From positions 6,381-31,380 of the forward strand of contig NAOQ01000312.1 of assembly GCA_002751075.1 (NCBI GenBank): a stretch of 25,000 nucleotides of DNA. The letters run 5' to 3'. Below are positions 10,687 through 22,180 of the stretch, one piece after another; positions within the stretch are counted from its first letter, which is position 1; the number at the start of each line of letters is the position of its first letter. The notes beneath the pieces are model-generated. The model had not been told where the DNA came from, searched no databases, and worked only from the letters and a program-made list of their open reading frames with translations. Origin of the DNA: Ichthyophonus hoferi. Taxonomy: Eukaryota > Opisthokonta > Ichthyosporea > Ichthyophonida > Ichthyophonidae. The position numbers and the translations under genes are program-made.

Positions 10687-10870
10687 TTCTTATTATATTG
10701 CTACAATGAACTATACTACGTTCCCTTGTATACTCTAACTCTAAACCCTACCAACAAAATATATCTATGTGGTATGTGTAAAGATATAGCAGCCTAAACG
10801 CATGCACGTGTACACATGGACGGCTCGCCCGGGATAGGTATTACGTAAGGTGAACTAATGTTGGCCATTA
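10687..10870 (-). promoter_or_regulatory. probable NOP2 promoter and 5' UTR
   Basis: This is the upstream side of the NOP2 start codon. It contains a CACGTG E-box at 10805-10810 (119 bp from the ATG), next to the locally most GC-rich patch, around GGCTCGCCCGGG. NOP2 is a MYC target in vertebrates. No TATA box or transcription start can be fixed from sequence. Confidence 0.4.
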
Positions 10871-11643
10871 AAATATAATCGTAAAATGCCACTACCATAT
10901 ATGTTTATTATTTAATAGGATTCATTGGCTACTATGACTGGTTGGATTAATCTGCTTTTGGGTACCTGGCTCACCTGCTTGTTTGTTTCACACCTGATAT
11001 TAATATGATAGTAATTTTTACCATAACTACCTACAGTAAGTTTAATTATTTTAATAATTAAAAATATTTAGTTAACTAAAATTACTATACATATTTACCG
11101 CCTTATATAATTAAATTATAAGAGGTTTAGGGCCTGCATGGACTTTATGCATGACTACCTTTAGCATCTTGTTTCTATTATTATTAACCAATGGTTGCTT
11201 CTGGTTGGCATCATACAATATAGGTGTTATTGAGTTTATGATTGGATAAAAAAAAATAAAGGATTATTAATGGGTCTAGGTAGGAAGGAGCTGTATCTTT
11301 ATGTATATTGCTATCTTGCAATGTATCGCTCCTTTTAAAAGAAACGTAGTGAGATGTGTATTTTATAATTTTAACGCCAACAGCCTAGAACTCTTTGAAA
11401 GAGCATTGTCTTGATGCTCCTTTATAAAAGCTTCAACCAGCTAGTCAATATTAGCCTGTGGTATCCTTTCGGTGATAAAAATACTCACCAGCCTATAAAG
11501 TACAGTAATATTTTATGCAAATTTTTTTTTATTAATAGCGTTTTTGAAAAAGAAAAAGAAAATCTTTATATATTCCTTGGTCATTTAAATCATTTGTTAT
11601 GTAGTGTTGGCAATAATAAATAGGCAGGAACGTTCCTGTAACC
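10871..11643. other. AT-rich intergenic stretch
   Basis: No gene is recognised. It holds a cluster of AT-only inverted repeats: TTTAATTATT/AATAATTAAA at 11041-11062 with a 2-nt loop, and the palindrome TTTAGTTAACTAAA at 11067-11080. The open frame at 11411-11623 has no coding signature. Confidence 0.6.
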
Positions 11644-11926
11644 GATATTCGTTTAGAAGAAGAGGAAATATCGAACTAAAGGGCGTTTAAACGTACTTTT
11701 TTCCGTGCACGGAGTACAGATATACTAATACAAATTTATTATTATTAAACAAGTCAATAGAATTTGTCTTAGGCAGGATGCCTAAGCAATGTGTTATCTG
11801 GGCCCAAAACATATGATTTAAACTGGCCTATTATTAGTTGCAGGATCTCTGCCATTGGCTGGTTCAATTTTGAGAATCTTGAATTGCGGTTTAACACCAA
11901 TAGATTGCACTAACTATACTATTTTC
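11644..11926. repeat. interspersed repeat family A, left copy
   Basis: This stretch aligns in reverse complement with 21893-22180. Shared landmarks are ATTCGTTTAGAA near the outer end, GTTTAAACG, CAGGATGCCTA, ATCTGGGCCCAAA, TGGCTGGTTCAATTTTGA and GCGGTTTAACACCAATAGAT. The two copies differ by many substitutions and small indels, so they are old. Protein-like stretches survive on the - strand, but this copy is broken in several places. The family is not recognised. Confidence 0.85.
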
Positions 11927-12886
11927 CCACCTTGCATTAATGCTAATCCAAACGATTAGTTCACATTGAGTGGGTGTAAGGTAACACACTGTAGAAAGAT
12001 TGGATAGTTGCTTTCTTGGTCTACCAAAAATATAGCTCATTTCGGTTTGGACTCTATGATGTTGTACAACTCAAATGTATTTAATAAAGGTTGAATATTA
12101 ACTATTATGGGATTTGTCTGGCACTGCGTACACTGGCCTTTTGGTATTTTAGATCGAATCATCCAATTCCATTTATACTGATTCAAATAACATTAAAAAT
12201 CAGACCTATTAATCATATATTGATATACATATTGATATGCATTTGATATCAATGTATGATTAATCACATGTATTAATACCAGTCCAATAGGCTTGCTGTG
12301 AAAATATTGAGGTGTGAATCGACTGGCTAAATTTTGATCAATCATCTTGGATTGCCATCTGGTTTTTCTTGAGAAACTGATTGCACTGGTAATTAAGATC
12401 ACTAAACCAAACGAAAAATCTAATCAAATTGAATTTGTGCTTTTCTGCTATCCCTATTAATTGATCTACATCCATTTTGTGTTTGCTACTACTTATTTTT
12501 AATATTGTATCTGGCATCATGCTTACATTTCTTTATAAGTCTTTGTTGGTAGTTATACAATTAAAGTATGTTCTATACCTGGTAACTTGCATACTTGTTA
12601 AACCTTATGAACTGGCATTGCCAGTCATTTGTAAATGGTCTGTTCTAAAGCTTACTACAATAGTAGATAGCCTTGTCTCCTACTGCTGTGGCTTTGTGTC
12701 TTCGGATGGCATTAAAACAATGCACTTTGTTGCAGTGCAAACTACTACTACTTAAGCAAGATTAGGAAATCCATATACTAGTAAACTCTTGAGTTGGGTT
12801 GACAATGCTCTAAACCTAAATTCTAGATTAATTATGTATTTCTAAAAGCAGTACGGCAAAGGCCCTTAATATCATAACAAAAAATA
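11927..12886 (-). mobile_element. probable remnant of a decayed mobile element
   Basis: On the - strand between about 12760 and 12190 the translation looks protein-like over several hundred bases but is broken a few times. It directly adjoins repeat copies on both sides (family A to the left, family B to the right). I recognise no catalytic motif and cannot assign a class. It should be read as a fossil. A noncoding origin is also possible. Confidence 0.35.
12209..12263. repeat. 18-bp near-perfect inverted repeat
   Basis: Arms at 12209-12226 and 12246-12263 begin and end TTAATCATA...TATGATTAA and match at 17 of 18 pairs, with a 19-nt loop. The arms are very AT-rich. They lie inside the decayed repeat region. 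Confidence 0.8.
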
Positions 12887-13391
12887 CAATATCCGTGAGT
12901 GTATGCTTATTATTTGCACTTGTATAAGTTGTGTTAATTTCGGATGTCGTGTTATCGAAGCTTTGACTTGAGTTAAGTCCAACATTAAATACAGTAGGAT
13001 CAGGATTTGGCTGGAACTTATGTTACTGAAGCAATTGACATATGAACGCAGCAAATGAGCAAATGACATGAGACTTGTACGGCATTTTTGGTTGAAAAAA
13101 TCAGTCTGATTTAATTGAACATGCGTTTACTTTTAAGAATGTAAAAAAAAAAAGTAAAAAGAGCTCGACGAATCTCTAATAATTTAGTTTAGCATTGAAA
13201 ATCTCTTGGTGAAGATTTTTAAATCATGAAGGTTCAATAAACATACGCATTAATGTTTGCGCATTGCATGATTTTGCACTTCCACCTAGAAGATTCATAT
13301 CAAGATATTCCAATAGCAATTTTAAGGCTAAAATACTTTCATATTCAAGAAAAGGACGAAATCTCTTCTTGGAAAATTGAATATTTCTGAC
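12887..13391. repeat. interspersed repeat family B, left copy
   Basis: Direct repeat of 24504-25000. The similarity starts abruptly in both at CAATATCCGTGAGTGTATGC and runs to the window edge in the other copy, so the copies are at least about 500 bp. By eye there are about 27 substitutions and a few small indels, roughly 94-95% identity. The element therefore spread fairly recently. The right end of this copy cannot be placed because the second copy is cut by the window. Confidence 0.93.
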
Positions 13392-14950
13392 GCTACTACC
13401 AAAGCTATCTTTTTGGTTGGTACAAAGACACTAAGACATTACCTTAACACAAGCAATTTTATTCCCATTACATAAATTCAATTAGGTATTTCTTACAATA
13501 TAACTAATACAATGCTATGTGCAACCTGACTTTTTCGGATGTAAGTTTTTAAGGTAGGACTGTGAAGATAAGATCAACTCAAGTCACATTGATAATATGA
13601 TAGATTTTATTGCTAAATAAGTTGAGATATTTACATTATATGCTCGAGGCAATCAGGGAACCAATCCAGGAAGTAGGCAAAGTCTATCTGTTAGTGTCCT
13701 CGTTGTTTAACTTTTTGGCATTGGGTAGTTTCTTTCAATAAATATTTTATGAAGTCCATACACTATACAACAAGTCATAATTTTAAGAAACTGGAAAGTC
13801 TAGCATCATGTTGTTTTTTTTTTAACAATATAGGGTGATATAATAGTAGTACGAACCAACACATGCTTAATGTAATATTTTCAAATAAGTCCACATTCTC
13901 CAGTGCGAGAGTTTTTATCTTGGTAGTAACTGTAAGCCGAGCATTAATAAATCCACTGCCGACAAAAAGCCTTTAATCGTTACTAATTAGGTTTTTCAAA
14001 ATAAATCTAACCTATCTATTGCCATTATTTTGAGTTGAGGGTTGTACACGAATGCTTTGTTGACCAAACAAAATTTTCTTAATTTTTTAACCTTTGCATG
14101 GCTTGTCTAATGTCTTTCTTAGTGGTAGCGTGTATAGTGGCAAGGATTCTACAGATGCCTAACATAAAGCTCTTCTATCATAAATCGGGTACTGGCAAAG
14201 AGCACCAACCGGCATATCCTTGAAATTAGCGAACAAATATTCTGATTTCAATTTATTATTGAAAGCATCTGCTGCGATCTCATGCTATAACATCCTGATC
14301 TAGGGTTATCTGCCGTTACTCTTAATCTGATAATAATGACTTGACCGATTGGAAATCTGAAAAATCAATGAGTTGACACAGACTCTCTTCCTCCTCGCCA
14401 ATGGCTGTAGATGGGAGAATCTTTGGCTTCTTCTCATGTACAGTAGTTGACCTCTTGTCTTAAGTCACACTGCTAGATCCTTCGCAGCTATTTATTGTTT
14501 TAGTCAAAAACAGGGGAATGTTTTTTTGCTCAAATTCAAGTTGTGACCAATAACTTGCCTAAAACCCTAGTGAGGAAGACTGTAAAGAGAAAATTTGCAT
14601 ATAGCACGATGACTAAAAACGAGATTAACCATCGTACATGAGAATAAGTCAGGTATTCTTCCATCGACAGTCATTAGCGAGGAGAAAGATCATATGTCTC
14701 TTGACCTCGAGTTTAAAGCACGAGATCGCAACAGTATTAATGGTTTTCATATTGGTAAGAGTTATATTTTATTATTCACAACGGAGCCCTGGGTGTCAGT
14801 ACACAGCCCTCAGAGCATACAGATACTACACTACTACATATATTATGGACTGAAATAGTGAATCTGTTTTTATTTTTGGCGTTAAAAAGTACCCCTGTCA
14901 AACAAGGCTACACTTTTGTTTTTTGATACCAATATGTGTGATTATTTTCT
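13392..14950 (-). mobile_element. probable continuation of the decayed element next to family B
   Basis: There is no intact gene. Short protein-like stretches appear on the - strand at about 14290-14100 and 14460-14320 (the latter acidic, ending in a stop), separated by AT-rich sequence with no frame. They resemble pieces of one old broken coding region. No known transposase, reverse transcriptase or integrase motif is visible, so the class is open. Confidence 0.3.
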
Positions 14951-16580
14951 TGATATTATAATATTCAACAATATTTAAATTAGACTTTGGGTCGGGGATT
15001 AGCCGTACCTATTTGAGTATATATTGAATATACGAACTTTCAAATGTTCCAAACCAGTTCATCTTAATGTCTAGTTAAATAAATATAGATTCAATGATGT
15101 AATGGCGGGCTTCTAGAATTATATACTTCTAGTGCAAGGACCAAGTTTAATACTAGCTTAGCTCAGCCAAGATTCTGAAGGTTAATAAACCACTAACAAA
15201 TGTTTCTATGTCTGTCTCTTCCATGTCCTACATATTCATGTAGTGTAAGTTATAGCTTGATTCAAATGCTATTAAGCTGGGACATTGCAGGATCTAGGCC
15301 TACACTTATGATGGAGTCTCAACATGGCCTTGTGCATTTAAATGTAGATGGACTGTACAATACAGGTATAAAGCAAGATCCAGCCAGTAGACAGAATGGT
15401 GTCAAGAAATCTTATTCATAAATATGAGCTTACAGATAGCCACGACCGATGACACTCGAAACAAAACCTGTCTGTATGTACAATAAGGCCAATACCCTAG
15501 CCGATGCTCATTTCGACATGTAAATACATGCACACTAATTTTTTTTGTTAAATAGTCTTAAGATATGCATGAACCTAAGGGTGCTTGGTCTATGCAGTGG
15601 CATTTAGACACCCATTTCCAATCACAATACTTTATTCACCCTATATATCATTACAGAGCTGTGCACCAACAGGTTGAACTCTCCATTCTTCATTTACTGG
15701 CATGGATTTACAACTTTGTGGGCAAGCAGGCTAGAATACATCTTGAAAGGCCATATGCTATGCATGGAGGCATGCTCAACCACAGTCTTTCTTATTAAAC
15801 TATCATTATTTGATGTTGTCTCTGGCCACAAATACAGAGGGTTATAATCGTAACAGTGTGATAAGAGCATACGAATTGGCATTACTATTATTAATATTAT
15901 TATATTACATATTTACAATAATGCCAGTTTATATAATAATATCTATAACAGCATCTTATGTTTATCTATTAGGGTACATGTATTAATCAAATAGAAACCT
16001 TAAACCAGAGGTGGGCATATTCAGGTGCAACCTTTAGGTCTATTACCTATATATATGATAAAGCAATGTTACCCTCCCATCCATCACTCTATAGCTATGG
16101 ATATATATATCGTACATTATTCATTGATAAAAGCCTGTAATGCAACCAACATACTAATATAGCTTTTGCCTCGGAGTAGGCCTTCCATAGACCCTGTAAT
16201 TGATCAAACATACAATATCTCTCTTCCATAATCAACAAAGGACCATAAGAGAGTACTCTCTAAGTAGTGCAGAATAGCACTATAGCCTACAGCCAGATGG
16301 CACAATAGTAAAATAGTTCTGATATATTTTCACTAAACACGTATGGAAGAATAGATAATAAAAAATGGTAAAGCAAGGTGTACTATCAGAATATTCTTCA
16401 AGAGGGATGAGGAAATAAATATAACATAAAACACCTTGTAAAGAAGTGTAAAACTAGTAGTGCTTATGGCATTATGAAGTCAACGAATAATAATAGGCTG
16501 TACTCCTTTTCAAATCTCCCACAATGGGTGAAAAACAGAAGCAACTCTTAAGGTTTCTCATACAGCTATTTATTCTTACC
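14951..16580. other. intergenic stretch, no recognised feature
   Basis: AT-rich unique-looking sequence. Short + strand open frames at 15200-15421 and 15565-15798 have no recognised motif. The first has an AG-exon-GT outline (about 15291-15364) but no partner exon I can join. Confidence 0.5.
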
Positions 16581-17178
16581 ACTTCATATAATATTACTCT
16601 TTGCAAACAAGAAGGGATGTTATGGCAAACGCTTGGAAAGGAAAAAGAAGGCATGTGAGTAGGTAACCCAAAAGAGATTAATAATAAATAAATAAAGATG
16701 AGTTGGACAGAAACAATAGAATATGTTCACAGAGGAACGATGCAGCTAGAGTAACAGTGAAGAAAGTGAACAGATTAAAGATAAATGGGTTTTTAGTGCG
16801 TATGAACCTGTATAGAGTGGGACACATGAAAGCATTTAACAAACAAAAGAGAATAGTAAAGACAATAAAGCGGAGCATGGGTGTAGATGTCAATTCTTAT
16901 TGGCGTTAGGTCCTTGAAACGTTATAAAAAAGAAAAAAGAGAAGAGTATGTGACAGTAGGCGTGAATAGGATTACAGGTAGCCAGCATACTACAGTCTAT
17001 ATTTTACTATCTTCTCCCTATATCCTTTACAGGCTACTCTACACTCTCACTACTTATCACCTTCGTTAAACTACTTCCTCTAGCTCCATCCCCAATCTAT
17101 CTCTACCTTATACCTATCTAGATTCTATCATACTATCTTTTATTTCACTCTCTCCCTTCCGTCTTTTGTATAATTCTC
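16581..17178. other. purine-rich block followed by pyrimidine-rich block upstream of ARPC4
   Basis: The + strand is strongly purine-rich from about 16590 to 16960, then switches to strongly pyrimidine-rich from about 16985 to 17175. AATAAA hexamers follow at 17179-17184 and 17211-17216. This could be the tail of an unrecognised + strand transcript or simply a low-complexity promoter-side region. No coding sequence is supported. Confidence 0.4.
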
Positions 17179-17475
17179 AATAAAGCGTGATATTTATATT
17201 TTAAAACTTCAATAAAATATGATACGCAATAATATTAATGGATAAATAAGTTAAAAGTTTAATTTTGTCTATCTATTCCAAGATAGCTTTAAATATTTTG
17301 CCTATTTTGGCCTTAGTGCTTTAGAAATCAGAAAAGAATCGTAAATTAAAAAAATTTATGTTACGATTGATAATCACAAAACAGAATATTGTACAACATT
17401 TTATGATTTACGGTTGGGATTTTATTACCATTATTTAATACTATACCTAGTGTGCTATTGCGACGAAGAAAAAAG

Positions 17476-20400
17476 ATGGTAAGAGAAAGTTTTATGCAAT
17501 GAAATATGGCTGTGTGTATAGTTGAAGAGTATATACCTGCTCCTTGTTAACTTTGTCAGTCCATTTCCCCTCCTGCCCTGTTATATTTTTATATTGTGGT
17601 CTCTTCGTTTTTCTTTTTTCTGCCTTTATGTAGGCATGGTAATTACTGCTTGTGTCGTTACTCCTGTAGTTTTTCTATATGTTGGCTGTCTATTTGTTGC
17701 GGAAGTGTCATATAAGTTCTGTGGTAGTGTGGGGCTAGGGGTGCAGGGGTTAGTAACGTGATGTTAGTCTGGTTAGTAAGAGTGCTTTGCTGGTTCACTC
17801 CGTAGTGCATTGACCGCTGTAGGAGTACATCTTTCCAGAGGCGACTGAAAAAGTATCCTCTTATTACCTTCTTTAACCTCTCTAGTTTGGTAGTGAACTG
17901 TGTTAGCTCTGCGCTATTTTTATATCTTTAGTGTTTACCTGGCCGAGGGAATAAAGCCTGTGCATTCTTACAGGATATACCTAGTGTATATATATACAGT
18001 GGTGACTGTGATAATGCGTACATTGTTGCTGGCCTTAATAAAAATATAGTCGGTTGGTGTGCTCTATGGTTTTTTATCTTTTCAGCTGTGCATCCACTGC
18101 CACATATCACCTAGGTTTGTGCGCAATGATAATATTATGTATATTCATCAGGAAAACAATAACTTCAGGGATAATAGTGTGAAAGATACCTTATGGCAAG
18201 TTTAGGTCACTGCTTTTATACCCTCATCTACGTGTCTATGCCTTCCTTTTCCTTGTTGTGTTATACTGGCCTTTGTTAACCCAGTGATCCCTCTAGTCCA
18301 CAACTCTTAAGCCTTATTTGGATGCTGTTCGCTCCACCCTTAACGCTGCCATCTGCTTGGATAATTTCTCTTCTCAAAATGTGGAGAGACACAACAAGCC
18401 TGAGGTTGAAATCAGGTTTGTAGTTTGCAACATATCCTCCTCACATAAATAGGGTATATAGATAGTACGTATAGATGATTATGGCAATGTAGCTACCTAG
18501 GCAACCAAACATGATGGCTTTTCCATCTCTCTCTCTCTCCTCCCTCACCCTCCTTTACCTTATATGTTTATTTCTTTTCTCCTTGCCAATCTATGTGTTA
18601 AAACTGTAAACCCCTTATTCCTATCACTCATATTTGTTTCTACCCATCACTTCTCTCTATTCCCCTTCTCTCTTTTCTCCTCCTTCTTTTAACTCCCATC
18701 ATTGCTTTCTATGTTGAGTTTGTATATGTTGTTTAATTGGTTGTGAGAGAATTAAATATAAAAGAGGAAGATATCTTAGTAGACCAGAAGTTATGAAGGA
18801 TAGAGATTAGAATAATGGAGGGAATAAGATAATAGACAACACTACTAAAGGCCAATGGGTGCCGTTACAGTTGTATATAGTCTTCCCCTATATAGTGTAT
18901 CTCTCTCTCCTATCTCCCATCCTCCCATCCTGTCTCTGTTAAGCCACACATCCTCTTCTCCTTTGTCCATATCTCATTATTCTTTTTCTTTCTTAATTCC
19001 TCTTTTATTCTACAGGTCAAGCAAAGAGGTGTTGGGGACCAGCCTGGTTATTAGCCGAAACGAGAAGGAGAGAGTACTGGTAGAGACCTCGATCAATGCC
19101 GTTCGCATTAGTGTTGGAGTCAAGCAGGTGTGTACCTATATATGATGTGCTAGGCTATCATGGCTGATCTTATTCCTACTGTGGTATGGCATTATAGTCA
19201 GGGTCCCTGTGATCCAGTCTTACATATGGCCTCATCTCTCTACTAGGACACCATCAATATATGCAGGCTATTCTAATCGCACTCCTGCACCCCTTGTCAT
19301 ATTTAGTTTTCTATTCCGTTTCTTTTTTCTGTTAGTCCTATCTCTTTCCTCACCTACTTTGGAGGTATTATACCAATGTCCTCTATGTCTCACCATGTTA
19401 TTTTTTTTAGAATTTTAACGAACTTTTTTAATAAGCGATAAAGGATGAAGATGGTTGTGTAATGTCACACATGAGTGTTCATTAGCTGGTAGGGTACTAA
19501 TATCTTTGATTTCTATAGGCCGACGAGGTGGAGCAGATTCTTTGCAAGAAATTCATGGGGTTCTTGACGCAACGTGCTGACAGCTTTATTATCTTACGAC
19601 GCAAGCCTCTTCCTGTAAGTCCCTCTGTATGGATTGGGTATGGGATGGGGTTCCCTGCCCTGAGAGACACATAGCAATCAAGCCCCACGTGGATATATTG
19701 TCATGGATATATATATATATGCTGCATTCCCTGCTAGCTAGAACCCCCTTCTCTTTTTTACATCTGCCTGCACTTCCAAAACTCGATGTACATTATTTTA
19801 ATTGTGAATTTTTTGTGATGAGTTAAAGATTGGTATAACATACCTATTTACTATTATTAAAACCACAGTTGATTTGTTATTGTTAACCCAGCCTGCTGTT
19901 TATTGGATAGGCCCATTGATTCTTTTTAATTTTATTTAGGAAGAGCCCTTATCATAGATCTGCCCATTCTACATATTTAGCTATGAGGGATATGTAGTGA
20001 AGCATATAACATAAATGGGGCTATATATATATATAGGACTCTGTACCTCCTTGCCCTCCTACTAACCAGTGACTATCTGTCTAGGGGTATGACATCAGCT
20101 TCTTAGTTACCAACTTCCACACGGATATTATGTACAAGCACAAGTTGGTTGACTTTATCATCACATTTATGGAAGATATTGATAAGGAGATATCAGAGAT
20201 GAAGCTCAGTCTCAATGCAAGAGCTCGCATCTGTGCCGAGGAATATTTAAGAAAGGTAACTAAGGCCCCGTCATGTGTTGATTTCTCTTCCTTTCCTTTC
20301 AAACCTATGTGCCCTTGTATTATATCGTTATATACATGTCTGCCGCTGGACAGACATGTGTAGCTTCACTTTATAAGTAGTATGTTCTCTGTATAGCATG

Positions 20401-20968
20401 TATTTCTTTTATGTTAACGTTACGCCAATTACACCCTTTTTTATGGTTAGCTAGTGTGAATTATCAATAGCTACATGGCATGGAAGTGATTGTGTTGATT
20501 ATACAGATATGACACTTACGTCATGCATTGTTATTTAAATAGTATACGTATATACCCCACCATGTAAGTAGATAGGCATATCCTAGTCTGGTAGATATTA
20601 TTTAACCACTCTCGGTCTACCCGTTATATATGAGGGTTGGGATGTCCCTTTATTACTACATGGTAGCGTTACCATATATGGCCTTAGAGACGTGGTACTC
20701 CCACTGATTGATCAGCGGGCTAGTGATCCAATCCCTATAATATTGTTTATTATTAGCATGCCTTGTTCTTGTACACGACATACCGGATATGTATTGATAG
20801 TTGTTATAAGAACAAATACCATTAGACTGGTGAATATTGAACTATTGACTGAAGGAAATTTGAGGTCAGTAGATACTATCTTGTGTAACCTATATGCTAT
20901 GCTACTCTGGCAATCTCTGTGCTTATCTTTGCTTCTTCTCTATTGACCTTCTCTTTCCACAGTTCTGA
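17476..20968 (+). CDS. ARPC4: Arp2/3 complex subunit 4 (p20-ARC), six coding exons
   Basis: Coding exons: 17476-17478, 18297-18415, 19016-19127, 19519-19614, 20085-20255 and 20963-20968. They sum to 507 nt: 168 residues plus TGA, the same length as human ARPC4. The protein is strongly conserved throughout: [12 protein letters not shown] at the start, then [39 protein letters not shown] and [13 protein letters not shown]. It then has [10 protein letters not shown] and [19 protein letters not shown], ending in LRKF. ARPC4 forms with ARPC2 the structural core of the Arp2/3 complex, which nucleates branched actin filaments in the cytoplasm. All introns are GT-AG. Exon 2 begins in the residue after Met, so the start codon must lie in an earlier exon. 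The ATG at 17476 followed by GTAAGAG is the best candidate; an ATG before GTAATT near 17635 is weaker. The final exon supplies only Phe and the stop, after a good CTTTCCACAG acceptor. Confidence 0.94.
18527..18690. repeat. CT-rich low-complexity tracts in ARPC4 intron 2
   Basis: Several pyrimidine tracts (CTCTCTCTCT, CCTCCCTCACCCTCC and similar) occupy the intron between ARPC4 exons 2 and 3. More lie at about 18897-19013, leading into the acceptor. Confidence 0.6.
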
Positions 20969-21031
20969 GCTAGCAAAGCGTCATCTCCCACCGCTATAAT
21001 GCGAATGTGTAGCACCTGAAATTCACTCGCC

Positions 21032-21037
21032 AATAAA
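21032..21037 (+). terminator. poly(A) signal AATAAA of ARPC4
   Basis: Canonical hexamer 64 nt after the ARPC4 stop codon. This would give a very short 3' UTR of about 85 nt, fitting a compact gene. Confidence 0.7.
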
Positions 21038-21059
21038 AAATGTGGACTTTTTTAATTAA

Positions 21060-21892
21060 GAATTAATTGTGGATGAGAGTAATTGCAACGTGTCTGTCTG
21101 AAGACGGACGGGATACTTATTGCTACCTTGGCTTGTATTTTGTACTAACGCATCCATGTATAGTTTTATTTTATTTTATTTGAAATTCTTTTTCCCCAAA
21201 CTTGGCATATTATATTAGGTTGAATCCCAGCATAATTTTAATATGCTAAACCGTTAACAATTGTGTATAGATTATGATTGGTTTAATTGGCTACCAACAT
21301 GATTTTACGTGACCCCCTATACAAATACTGGGTAAGGCAGCTTCCTTGACCTTTTCTTAATTACAACTCGAGATGACGAATGATTGAATACATTATTTTT
21401 TTATTGATAAATAAACCATAAAACCTGGTAATTCTATTAAGTCAACGATCCATGATGCCGAAAACACTTCACCCCAACCCTACATCTACACACTCTTCAA
21501 AGTGGCATTAAGGCAATCTACCAAACAACTGGGCAACACCCACGTATCACCTCAGCCACCAAATGCCAGAGCCAGAGCGAGCAGGAACATGGAACATACA
21601 GTTTGGTGAACTGTCTTCCTTTTAAAAAATATATTAAGTGCCATGCCACAGTCGCTTCTGAATACCATCAGGAATTATCTGGTTCATTTAATGAGATACA
21701 TACGAGCCTACAGCTAAGTAGTCATCATGTTAAGGCTGTTTTCATATTCCCTTTTCATATTTTATTGTGCCTTAGGTGAAATAATCCCCCTAGGCCTAGT
21801 GTTAAAACAGAAACAGTTAATTAATTTAGGTATTTCTTTATGCAACTATAAATATTTAATATTATTAGCAATTAGTATTGCATATGTAGCCC
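21060..21892. other. intergenic stretch after ARPC4
   Basis: No gene is recognised. Around 21440-21600 there is a less AT-rich segment with no continuous open frame that I can identify. The rest is AT-rich sequence without features, up to the family A repeat. Confidence 0.5.
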
Positions 21893-22180
21893 CGAAAAAT
21901 AGTTAGTGCAATCTATTGGTGTTAAACCGCAATTCAAGATTCTATCAAAATTGAACCAGCCAGTGGTAGAGATTCGGCAACTAATAATAAGCCGTTTCAG
22001 ATATTTGCTTTGGGCCCAGATAATAACACATTGGCTAGGCATCCTGCTTAAGACAAACTCTGCTGACTTGTTTAATAATAATATATATGTCTTAGCATAT
22101 TTGTACTTCGTATATACAAAGGGACACGTTTAAACCCCGTTTAGTTCGGTATTCTTTCTCGTTCTAAACGAATATATATC
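21893..22180. repeat. interspersed repeat family A, right copy (inverted)
   Basis: Reverse-complement counterpart of 11644-11926, sharing the same ordered landmarks. The outer end is TTCTAAACGAAT near 22163-22174. It contains a 75-codon + strand open frame, but comparison with the other copy suggests decay rather than a kept gene. This copy too is broken. Confidence 0.85.

Noticed and set aside
15291-15364. Possible small exon with AG and GT borders
   Set aside because: No second exon in a compatible frame and no recognised protein; such outlines are common by chance.
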